Assembly (NCBI GenBank): GCA_025927795.1
Contig: JAICKT010000325.1
Span: 1-5,239, forward strand
Length of the DNA stretch: 5,239 bases
Origin: Parafilimonas sp.
GTDB taxonomy: Bacteria; Bacteroidota; Bacteroidia; Chitinophagales; Chitinophagaceae
Direction: 5' to 3'
Positions 1 through 5,239 of the stretch are shown here, in pieces (the first letter of the stretch is position 1; each line of letters opens with the position of its first letter). The notes beneath the pieces were generated by a model. That model ran no database searches. It was not told the DNA's origin and saw nothing but the letters and a program-made list of their open reading frames with translations. Position numbers and translations under genes: made by a program.

Positions 1-165
1 AAAATTGGCGTGTATCCTTTTTACTGCACAGATTTTTGCAGTGCATTGCACCAGGAAATGCAGGGTTATATAAGAGTTTCCGCTGTTAATAATAATGTGG
101 CGTTGAGTTTTTCTTTAGGTAAGAATAGTACAGATATTCCTGCAACACCAGGTCCTTCTAAATAA
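1..165 (+). CDS. nosZ: Nitrous-oxide reductase NosZ, C-terminal end (partial)
   Basis: Frame 1 is open from the left edge to a TAA at 163-165, giving the last 54 residues of a larger protein. NosZ is the periplasmic multicopper enzyme that reduces N2O to N2. The visible part contains the CuA motif C-x3-C-x3-H-x2-M (C9, C13, H17 and M20 of the fragment, within FYCTDFCSALHQEMQGY), which binds the dinuclear electron-entry copper. Subunit II of cytochrome oxidase has the same ligand spacing, but the FYC...FCSALHxEM surroundings and the nosL-D-F-Y genes just downstream point to NosZ. The residue between the cysteines that supplies a carbonyl ligand is Asp11 here, whereas Pseudomonas-type NosZ has Trp; this fits a clade II enzyme. 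A polar tail of about 30 residues follows the cupredoxin core. The signal peptide and CuZ-binding propeller lie outside the window, so Sec versus Tat export cannot be judged. Confidence 0.9.
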   Translation, partial: KIGVYPFYCTDFCSALHQEMQGYIRVSAVNNNVALSFSLGKNSTDIPATPGPSK

Positions 166-171
166 TTTTTT

Positions 172-204
172 AAACCTGTTAGGTTTTAAAAACCTAACAG
201 GTTT
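172..204. repeat. 15-bp-arm inverted repeat (hairpin) between nosZ and the nosL fusion gene
   Basis: The arms at 172-186 (AAACCTGTTAGGTTT) and 190-204 (AAACCTAACAGGTTT) are perfect reverse complements around a 3-base loop. The hairpin starts 6 bases after the nosZ stop. Only three T's end the 3' arm, followed by CACTC, so there is no proper U-tract on the + strand; a run of six T's lies before the 5' arm instead. I therefore read it as a transcript-processing, stabilising or attenuating hairpin rather than a clean intrinsic terminator. Palindromes of this AACCTGTTAGG style recur between genes in many Bacteroidota genomes, so it may also be a copy of a dispersed repeat. It ends 12 bases before the next start codon, close enough to affect ribosome access. 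Confidence 0.85.
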
Positions 205-216
205 CACTCATCGTTT

Positions 217-1260
217 ATGAAACAAGATTTATTAGAACACAAAATTGTATTGCCAAGAATCTTGCTTGCATTTGCAGCAGGCTTGCTGGTAAGCTCCTTG
301 TTCTTACCTATTTGGCAAATACAACTTACAGCGCCGCAATATCCTGAAGGTTTGGTATTAAGAATTTATGCGCACAAACTTGCAGGAGATGTAGATGTGA
401 TAAATGGTCTTAATCATTATATTGGTATGGCAACTTTGCACACAAAAGACTTTATAGAGTTTACTGTGTTGCCCTGGTTGATAATTTTTTTAATTGCCTG
501 GCAGCTTTTAATCATCTTCATCAACAAAAAAAACTGGTATCTTATTAATGCCATTTTATTTATTGTGCTTGCCTTTATTTGCATGGGTGATTTTTACAGG
601 TGGGAATATAATTATGGTCACAACTTAAATCCTGAAGCACCGATACAAGTGCCCGGCATGAGTTACACGCCGCCATTGCTCGGTTATAAACAGCTTTTAA
701 ATTTCGGTGCATTTTCTATTCCTGATAAGGGCGGCTGGACATATATTGGCGCAGGTGTTTTAATTGTGTTTTCTTATTTACTCGTTCTTCAGCCAAAGTG
801 GCTTGGCTTTAAAAAAATGCAGCTCGCATTCAAAAAAGATTATGCAGTTGTTGCTGTTTTATTTCTAATTTCTTTCAGCAGCTGCTCGCAAAAACCGCAG
901 CCAATTAATTATGGAAAAGAAGCGTGCAGTTTTTGCAAGATGACAATCATGGATAAAAAATTTGCCTGCGCTGTTGTAACACAAAAAGGAAAAAATTTTC
1001 ATTTTGATGATATGCATTGCTTACTGAGTTACATGCAAGAGAATAAAATAAATGTAAAAGATATAACGGTTTATGTAAACGATTTTTTAAACGAACATAA
1101 TTTTTTAAAAGCAGGCGAGTCATTCTTTGTAAAAGATAGTTCCTTAAAAACACCAATGAGCGGAAACATTGCAGCCTTTTCTTCTCAAACGCAGGCGCAG
1201 CAATATATTCAGCAGCATGGTGGTTCATCGATAAATTTTTCTCAACTCATTACTCCATAA
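217..1260 (+). CDS. nosL: Four-helix membrane domain fused to NosL copper chaperone
   Basis: This 347-residue protein has two parts. Residues 1-195 form a membrane domain with helices at about 13-33, 83-103, 107-126 and 174-192. Two conserved-looking loops lie between them: PIWQIQLTAPQYPEGL and NHYIGM (31-71), and YNYGHNLNPEAPIQVPGM through KGGW (131-174). Residues 201-347 are NosL, the Cu(I)-binding periplasmic protein that supplies NosDFY/NosZ. This part has a hydrophobic stretch at 209-222, a lipobox-like FSSC (220-223), the CxxCxM copper motif (C237, C240, M242) and the FHFDDMHC block (261-268). Lysine-rich segments at 103-105 and 199-207 place both loops and the NosL part outside the cytoplasm by the positive-inside rule. 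The ATG at 217 follows a short A/T-rich leader. M201 (ATG at 817, after an A-run) would be a natural start for a free-standing NosL lipoprotein, so this may be a true fusion or one frame making two products. The membrane domain may correspond to the NosB-like protein of clade II clusters, but I cannot confirm that. Confidence 0.88.
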   Translation: MKQDLLEHKIVLPRILLAFAAGLLVSSLFLPIWQIQLTAPQYPEGLVLRIYAHKLAGDVDVINGLNHYIGMATLHTKDFIEFTVLPWLIIFLIAWQLLIIFINKKNWYLINAILFIVLAFICMGDFYRWEYNYGHNLNPEAPIQVPGMSYTPPLLGYKQLLNFGAFSIPDKGGWTYIGAGVLIVFSYLLVLQPKWLGFKKMQLAFKKDYAVVAVLFLISFSSCSQKPQPINYGKEACSFCKMTIMDKKFACAVVTQKGKNFHFDDMHCLLSYMQENKINVKDITVYVNDFLNEHNFLKAGESFFVKDSSLKTPMSGNIAAFSSQTQAQQYIQQHGGSSINFSQLITP

Positions 1261-1263
1261 ATT

Positions 1264-2496
1264 TTGCGTACGTTTTTTATCATATTGTTTTTAATTTTTG
1301 CTGATATTTCTTTTGCATCAGTTATTCATGTTGGAAAAAATGAAGCTTATAATTCTATTCATGCAGCACTGCAAAAAGCAAATACTGGTGATACGATTTT
1401 TATTAATGAAGGAATATATGCAGAAGGCGAAATAAAAATCACAAAATCTGTTAAGCTCATCGGCAAAAATTTTCCGGTGATTGACGGGAGAAATAAATCG
1501 CAGGTTATTTCTGTTTATGTAAATCATGTTTTAATTGAAGGCTTCAAAATAATTAACGGCGGCTACTCCAGCGTATATGATTGGGCAGGAATAAAGTTGG
1601 TACAATGCGATAGCTGCATCATTCGAAATAATATTTTAATCAACAACAATTTTGGAATTTACTTACAGGCTTCAGCCAATTGCATTATTGCAAATAATAA
1701 AATAAGCAGCAACAATCCTGATGAATTATTAAGCGGCAACGCCATTCATTGCTGGAAGAGTTCTTACATCACCATAAAAAATAATGATGTCTCCGGTCAC
1801 CGCGATGGAATTTATTTTGAGTTCGTCATCAATTCTCTCATTCAAAATAATTACAGCCACAACAATGTTCGCTATGGTTTGCATTTTATGTTTTCGCACA
1901 ACAATAGTTTCATCAAAAATATTTTTCAAAAAAATCCTTCGGGTATTGCGGTAATGTATAGTCATGGTGTAACGATGCTATACAATCGCTTTGAACAAAA
2001 CTGGGGCAGCGCGGCGTATGGAATTTTAATGAAAGACATCAGCGATAGCCGTGTTCAAAAAAATATTTTCCGAAACAATACTGTTGCCATTCACATGGAA
2101 GGCAGTGCAAGAATGCTGGTTGAAAACAATGAATTCATCAGCAATGGTTGGGCGCTTGAAGTACAGGCAAGTTGCAACGATAATATTTTTAAGCACAACA
2201 ATTTTGAAAGCAATTCTTTTGATGTGGGAACAAATGGTACGATGCAGTTGAATACGTTCACAGAAAATTATTGGGATAAATATGAAGGCTACGATTTAAA
2301 CCGCGATGGTATTGGCGATGTGCCTTACAGACCTGTAAGTATGTACTCGATGGTGATTGAACAATCACCGCCGGCAGTAATGTTATTCAGAAGTTTTTTG
2401 GTAGGCATTTTAGATAAAACAGAAAAAGTTTTGCCTGCAGTAATCCCTGAAGGTTTAAAAGATGATAAACCATTAATGAAAAAAATTCCGCTATGA
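1264..2496 (+). CDS. nosD: NosD, periplasmic beta-helix copper-assembly protein
   Basis: NosD is the periplasmic partner of the NosFY ABC transporter. It docks on NosZ and is required for assembly of the copper centres. The 410 residues comprise a Sec signal peptide at 1-19 (hydrophobic core FFIILFLIF, then ISFAS as cleavage region). They continue with a right-handed parallel beta-helix (CASH/PbH1 repeats) at about 30-335, rich in N-N and I-x-x-N turns. Family blocks visible are HRDGIYFEF (179-187), RYGLHFMFSHNN (203-214) and NYWDKYEGYDLNRDGIGDVP (335-354); length is normal. The start is unusual: the signal peptide is only included if translation begins at TTG 1264 or ATT 1261, since the first in-frame ATG encodes M209, inside the beta-helix. 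The nosL TAA at 1258-1260 is in this same frame. The stop overlaps the nosF start as ATGA, which indicates translational coupling. Confidence 0.93.
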   Translation: MRTFFIILFLIFADISFASVIHVGKNEAYNSIHAALQKANTGDTIFINEGIYAEGEIKITKSVKLIGKNFPVIDGRNKSQVISVYVNHVLIEGFKIINGGYSSVYDWAGIKLVQCDSCIIRNNILINNNFGIYLQASANCIIANNKISSNNPDELLSGNAIHCWKSSYITIKNNDVSGHRDGIYFEFVINSLIQNNYSHNNVRYGLHFMFSHNNSFIKNIFQKNPSGIAVMYSHGVTMLYNRFEQNWGSAAYGILMKDISDSRVQKNIFRNNTVAIHMEGSARMLVENNEFISNGWALEVQASCNDNIFKHNNFESNSFDVGTNGTMQLNTFTENYWDKYEGYDLNRDGIGDVPYRPVSMYSMVIEQSPPAVMLFRSFLVGILDKTEKVLPAVIPEGLKDDKPLMKKIPL

Positions 2497-3221
2497 TTCA
2501 CACAAAAAATCTTACAAAAAAATATAGCAGAACAACAGCACTGCAAAATATAAATGTTGCATTTGAAAGGGGAGAATCTATTGCATTAATTGGACCCAAT
2601 GGTTCAGGCAAAACAACGCTGATAAAATCAATTTTGGGTTTGGTAATTCCAACTGAAGGGAATATTTTTTTTAATGGAAAGAGTATTTTAGGAGAGTGGA
2701 AATACAGAAATGAAATTGGTTACATGCCGCAAATAAGTCGCTTTCCTGAAAATATGAATGTGCATCAATTATTAAAGTTGATGAGAGATGTTAGAAAAGA
2801 TGAACACCACAAATTGGATGAAGATTTAATTCATGCATTCAAAATTGAAAATATTTTAAACAAAACGATGGGTTCTTTATCAGGCGGTACAAGACAAAAA
2901 GTGAGTGCCTGCATTGCATTTTTATTTTCGCCGCAAGTATTGATTTTAGATGAACCCACTGCAGGGCTTGATCCGCTTTCCAATGAAAAACTGAAAGAAA
3001 AAATTGATAAAGAAAAACAAAAAGGAAAATTGATTTTAATCACATCCCATGTGTTGAGCGATTTGGATGATGTGGTTTCGCAGGTGGTGTATTTGCAGGA
3101 TGGAAAATTGATGTTTCATAAAACGGTTGAAGAGTTGGAAGATTTTACCGGTGAACAAAAACTCAACCGCATTATTGCAAGCATGATGAATACACCGGAA
3201 TTAATAAATGAACATTTATGA
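2493..3221 (+). CDS. nosF: NosF, ABC transporter ATPase for NosZ maturation
   Basis: NosF is the cytoplasmic nucleotide-binding subunit that pairs with NosY and drives the NosDFY complex. The 242 residues carry every ABC ATPase element: Walker A GPNGSGKTT (34-42), Q-loop Gln80, signature LSGGTRQK (129-136), Walker B VLILDEP with catalytic Glu154 (149-155), D-loop AGLD (157-160) and H-loop His186 in TSH. The Thr at the fifth signature position (LSGGT) replaces the common Gln. The C-terminal 35 residues are a short helical tail. No catalytic residue is missing. The gene overlaps both neighbours by ATGA, so its stoichiometry with NosD and NosY is probably set by coupled translation. The ATPase motifs alone would fit any ABC-2 type exporter; the NosF call rests on gene order. 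Confidence 0.94.
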   Translation: MIHTKNLTKKYSRTTALQNINVAFERGESIALIGPNGSGKTTLIKSILGLVIPTEGNIFFNGKSILGEWKYRNEIGYMPQISRFPENMNVHQLLKLMRDVRKDEHHKLDEDLIHAFKIENILNKTMGSLSGGTRQKVSACIAFLFSPQVLILDEPTAGLDPLSNEKLKEKIDKEKQKGKLILITSHVLSDLDDVVSQVVYLQDGKLMFHKTVEELEDFTGEQKLNRIIASMMNTPELINEHL

Positions 3222-3985
3222 GCAAGATTATTAAATACATTATAATTGATTTGCTGCGCAATAAAATTGTAATTGGCTATACAATTTTTCTGCTGATATT
3301 ATCTGCAAGCATCTTTAATTTAGGTGCAGACTCTTCGAAAGGCATTTTAAGCTTGCTAAACATTGTATTAATTTTTGTGCCGCTTGTCAGCATTATTTTT
3401 TCAACCATTTATTTATATAATTCTTCAGAGTTTATTGAGTTGATGTTAACGCAGCCATTAAAAAGAAAAACAATTTTGTTGAGTGAATTTGCAGGTGTTT
3501 CATCTGCATTACTGCTCGGTGTGTTTATCGGCGTTGGAATTCCTGTAATTGTATTTGATGGCTCAAATGCAGGCTGGTGGCTTATTATAGCTGCTTTATT
3601 TCTTACCATAATTTTTGTTGCACTGGCATTTTGGGCATCAGTGGCAACAAGAGATAAATCAAAAGGTATCGGCATCAGCATTTTATTGTGGTTTTATTTT
3701 GCATTGATTTATGACGGTCTTGTACTGTTTATTTTATTCAGCTTTAGCGATTATCCTTTAGAAAAGCCAATGCTTGCAATGTGCGCATTAAATCCAATTG
3801 ATTTAGCACGCATCGCTATTTTATTAAAGCTTGATGTTTCTGCATTGATGGGTTATACCGGCGCCGTTTTCCAACAATTTTTCGGCAGCAGCGAAGGCGT
3901 ATTGTTTGTTGTATGCGCTTTGATAATTTGGGCTGTGTTGCCCTGCTGGCGTGCATTTACGTTGTTTAATAAAAAGGATATGTAG
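3218..3985 (+). CDS. nosY: NosY, ABC-2 type permease of NosDFY
   Basis: NosY is the membrane subunit of the NosDFY complex, an ABC-2 type permease. The 255 residues hold six predicted helices at about 15-35, 43-68, 90-113, 119-142, 150-177 and 226-246. The LMLTQPLKRKTILLSEF segment (76-91), between helices 2 and 3, matches the cytoplasmic coupling region of this family. NPIDLARIAILL (192-203) lies in the loop before the last helix and matches the conserved NPxDxxR block of NosY. The extracytoplasmic loop at about 178-225 is the part expected to face NosD. The start overlaps the nosF stop as ATGA. Length is close to the usual NosY size of about 275, slightly short. The stop is TAG at 3983-3985 and no terminator follows before the next gene. 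Confidence 0.92.
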   Translation: MSKIIKYIIIDLLRNKIVIGYTIFLLILSASIFNLGADSSKGILSLLNIVLIFVPLVSIIFSTIYLYNSSEFIELMLTQPLKRKTILLSEFAGVSSALLLGVFIGVGIPVIVFDGSNAGWWLIIAALFLTIIFVALAFWASVATRDKSKGIGISILLWFYFALIYDGLVLFILFSFSDYPLEKPMLAMCALNPIDLARIAILLKLDVSALMGYTGAVFQQFFGSSEGVLFVVCALIIWAVLPCWRAFTLFNKKDM

Positions 3986-4020
3986 ATGAATAATTCATAA
4001 TCATTCAATCGCAACATACA

Positions 4021-4401
4021 ATGCTCAAATATTTTCTTGCATGGTTTCCTATGCTTTTGTTAGCAATTTTAAACGGCGCTATGCGAGACCTTGGGTATAA
4101 AAAATATATGGGTGATTTAACTGCACATCAAATTTCAACCATTACACTTATTATTTTATTTGCATTTTATATTGGTTATATTATTAATCGCTTTCCGCCA
4201 ATTTCATCAACCCAAACAATTTTAATTGGCACGGTTTGGGTGATACTCACGTTAAGTTTTGAATTTGGGTTTGGCAGGTACAGAGGCAATGTGTGGTCGG
4301 TTTTATTTGCTGATTATAATATTTTGAAAGGAAGAATTTGGATATTGATACCGGTTTGGGTTTTAATTGCTCCTTATCTGTTTTATAAATACTTCAGGTA
4401 G
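4021..4401 (+). CDS. Unnamed small four-helix membrane protein
   Basis: This 126-residue protein has four predicted helices at about 3-20, 38-56, 65-83 and 106-123. Blocks that look conserved are LNGAMRD (17-23), AHQISTIT (35-42), the FEFGFGRYRG segment (80-89) and DYNILKGRIWILIP (98-111). I recall similar small membrane proteins scattered through many bacteria, without an assigned function, and do not recognise a named family. It starts at ATG 4021, 35 bases after the nosY stop, with no terminator between, so it could be read from the nos transcript. Loss of translational coupling makes it less tightly linked than the nosD-F-Y trio. A role in N2O reduction is only suggested by position. The reading frame itself is convincing: there are no rare features and hydrophobicity is consistent along the length. 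Confidence 0.8.
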   Translation: MLKYFLAWFPMLLLAILNGAMRDLGYKKYMGDLTAHQISTITLIILFAFYIGYIINRFPPISSTQTILIGTVWVILTLSFEFGFGRYRGNVWSVLFADYNILKGRIWILIPVWVLIAPYLFYKYFR

Positions 4402-4415
4402 AAATTTGTTAGTGT

Positions 4416-4468
4416 CTGTTATAGATTACCAATTTGTTTAAGCCAGTATCTTTACCTGTTATAAATTA
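4416..4468 (+). repeat. Pair of 13-bp near-identical direct repeats in the cytochrome c leader region
   Basis: CTGTTATAGATTA at 4416-4428 and CTGTTATAAATTA at 4456-4468 match at 12 of 13 positions and start exactly 40 bases apart, about four helical turns. They lie between the unnamed membrane protein and the cytochrome c gene, upstream of the 4475-4492 palindrome. They could be paired regulator sites, or a chance match in A+T-rich sequence. Confidence 0.45.
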
Positions 4469-4474
4469 TTAAGG

Positions 4475-4492
4475 ATATGATTAGAATCATAT
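4475..4492. promoter_or_regulatory. Candidate FNR/DNR-type operator upstream of cytochrome c
   Basis: ATATGATTAGAATCATAT is a perfect inverted repeat with 8-bp arms (4475-4482 and 4485-4492) and a 2-base centre. It contains TGAT-N4-ATCA (4478-4489), the core of the Crp/FNR-family box whose full consensus is TTGAT-N4-ATCAA; the outer base of each half is A/T rather than T/A. Its centre is 52 bases before the cytochrome start. With the candidate promoter next to it, it sits about 41-43 bases before the expected transcript start, the usual place for a class II activator. Oxygen- or NO-responsive control is inferred. The regulator itself is not in the window. Confidence 0.5.
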
Positions 4493-4520
4493 TGCTTATT
4501 TTTAATTCCAATTTTCTTTG
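4492..4520 (+). promoter_or_regulatory. Possible Bacteroidota-type promoter for cytochrome c
   Basis: Bacteroidota sigma-A promoters have a -33 TTG/TTTG and a -7 TAnnTTTG about 18-20 bases apart. TTG at 4492-4494 and TTTCTTTG at 4513-4520 fit this with an 18-base spacer and one mismatch in the -7 element (T for A). The transcript would start near 4525-4527, about 10 bases before the ATG at 4536. The match is weak in such A+T-rich DNA; the adjoining palindrome is what makes it worth recording. Confidence 0.3.
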
Positions 4521-4535
4521 TTTAAACTTTCAATT

Positions 4536-5024
4536 ATGAAAAAATATTCTATTCTTGCTTCCGTAATTATTTTCATGTGGGCATGTAATGGCGGTGCCGG
4601 TGCTCCTTCCGAAAATGATACATCTTCTGCATCATCTGCAAACACATCGTCTTCATCTTCGAATACTTCTGCAAGCGCTGAAGAAGATGCAAAAGGAATT
4701 GGAAAATTTACACACGTTGATTTGCCTGCAACAATAGATAAATCAATGGTTGCAGGAGGTCAAAAAATTTATGACCTGAAATGTTCTTCCTGCCATCATC
4801 TTGATAACACAAAATTGGTTGGACCAGGATGGAAAGATGTTACAGAAAGAAGGAAACCCGAATGGATAATGAATTTTGTTACCAATACTGATGAAAATCT
4901 TGATAAAAATGCAACTGCGCAAACCTTACTTGAAGAATGTATGGTGCGTATGCCCAATCAAAATCTTTCTGATAACGATGCACGCGATATATTAGAATTT
5001 ATGCGCAACAACGATGCAAAATAA
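4536..5024 (+). CDS. Lipoprotein monohaem c-type cytochrome
   Basis: This 162-residue class I cytochrome c begins with a lipoprotein signal (MKKYSILASVIIFMWAC), with MWAC as the lipobox and Cys17 as the lipidated residue. A Ser/Asn/Ala-rich flexible linker follows at about 25-50. The haem domain covers about 60-162: the haem c site CSSCH is at 83-87, with His87 as axial ligand, and Met139 in the VRMPNQ loop is the likely second ligand. The closing helix is SDNDARDILEFMRNN. The architecture is a membrane-tethered electron shuttle. Next to nosZ-L-D-F-Y, a role as electron donor to NosZ is reasonable, since Bacteroidota nos clusters often include such a cytochrome, but it is inferred. I chose ATG 4536 over TTG 4518, because six extra residues before MKK would spoil a standard lipoprotein signal. 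No clear terminator follows the TAA. Confidence 0.88.
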   Translation: MKKYSILASVIIFMWACNGGAGAPSENDTSSASSANTSSSSSNTSASAEEDAKGIGKFTHVDLPATIDKSMVAGGQKIYDLKCSSCHHLDNTKLVGPGWKDVTERRKPEWIMNFVTNTDENLDKNATAQTLLEECMVRMPNQNLSDNDARDILEFMRNNDAK

Positions 5025-5060
5025 ATCCGGTATCCGCAAACGTTCAAAGATCTCACGATA

Positions 5061-5239
5061 TTAACTCATCAAAAACAATGTAACACAATACAAAATAATT
5101 ACTGCTTCTGTAAGCAACGCAAAAAAGAAAACCGGCAATGTATATTTTGTGTGCGCTGCACCAAGATTTAAAATGAGCGAAGGCACATTTACTACAAGTG
5201 CTATAATCCATAAAAGCAAGCTATTGTTACCAAGATATA
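5061..5239 (-). CDS. C-terminal end of an unidentified membrane protein (partial)
   Basis: On the - strand a frame is open from the right edge (first whole codon at 5237) to a TAA at 5063-5061, giving 58 residues from YLGNN to LFLMS. It is strongly hydrophobic, with two probable membrane helices at about 7-26 (LLLWIIALVVNVPSLIL) and 34-57 (PVFFFALLTEAVIILYCV), joined by the short polar stretch GAAHTKYT. The protein ends just after the last helix. It converges on the cytochrome c gene, leaving only 36 bases between the two stops, with no obvious hairpin in that gap. I do not recognise the family from this fragment. Coding status rests on the sustained open frame, the membrane-protein pattern and the absence of any + strand gene here. 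Confidence 0.65.
   Translation of the reverse strand, partial: YLGNNSLLLWIIALVVNVPSLILNLGAAHTKYTLPVFFFALLTEAVIILYCVTLFLMS

Noticed and set aside
1..165. The CuA motif as the end of a cytochrome oxidase subunit II.
   Set aside because: The ligand spacing is shared, but the FCSALHQEM context is NosZ-like and the following genes are nosL, nosD, nosF and nosY.
947..1228. Open frame on the - strand opposite nosL.
   Set aside because: It is fully inside a well-supported gene, has no recognisable domain, and its composition is that of an antisense shadow. The same holds for other - strand frames within nosD, nosF and nosY.
3986..4020. ATGAATAATTCAT after nosY as a terminator or operator.
   Set aside because: The 6-bp A/T-only arms around one base cannot form a stable hairpin, there is no T-run after it, and it lacks an FNR-type core.
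4447..4454. TATCTTTA as a -7 promoter element for cytochrome c.
   Set aside because: The only nearby TTTG elements are 10 or 38 bases upstream, the wrong spacing for a -33 box; the pair at 4492 and 4513 fits better.
4518..4535. TTG at 4518 as an earlier start for the cytochrome c gene.
   Set aside because: It adds MFKLSI before a normal MKKYS lipoprotein signal, and the TTG lies in the candidate -7 promoter element; ATG 4536 is the natural start.
5025..5060. Possible bidirectional terminator between the two converging genes.
   Set aside because: No inverted repeat with a stable stem or T-run is visible in the 36 bases.

Overview
The window is an A+T-rich stretch of a Bacteroidota genome carrying most of a nitrous-oxide-reduction (nos) gene cluster. 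Chitinophagales or a near relative is my best guess. The evidence is the codon style, the lack of Shine-Dalgarno sequences, the A-rich leaders, and the clade II type end of NosZ. Assignments rest on motifs read by eye; no database search was run.

Layout, left to right on the + strand: the last 54 codons of nosZ, with the CuA site (1-165); a near-perfect 15-bp-arm hairpin (172-204); a 347-residue protein joining a four-helix membrane domain to a NosL copper chaperone (217-1260); nosD, a periplasmic beta-helix protein that starts at a non-ATG codon right after the nosL stop (1264-2496); nosF, the ABC ATPase (2493-3221); nosY, the ABC permease (3218-3985); and an unnamed four-helix membrane protein (4021-4401). 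nosD/nosF and nosF/nosY each overlap by ATGA, so nosL-D-F-Y reads as one translationally coupled operon. A 134-base regulatory gap (4402-4535) follows. It holds an 18-bp palindrome with an FNR/DNR-type core and a possible promoter, and leads into a lipoprotein monohaem cytochrome c (4536-5024). The end of a membrane-protein gene on the - strand converges on the cytochrome (5061-5239).

How the genes fit together: in characterised nos systems NosL binds Cu(I) in the periplasm and passes it to the NosDFY complex. NosFY uses ATP hydrolysis and NosD docks with NosZ for assembly of its copper centres. The tethered cytochrome c is a plausible electron donor to NosZ. No nosR or nosX is visible here, as expected for clade II clusters, but the window is short. 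The less ordinary points are the membrane-domain/NosL fusion with a buried lipobox, the same-frame TAA-ATT-TTG junction between nosL and nosD, and the palindrome placed where a Crp/FNR-family activator would sit upstream of the cytochrome gene.
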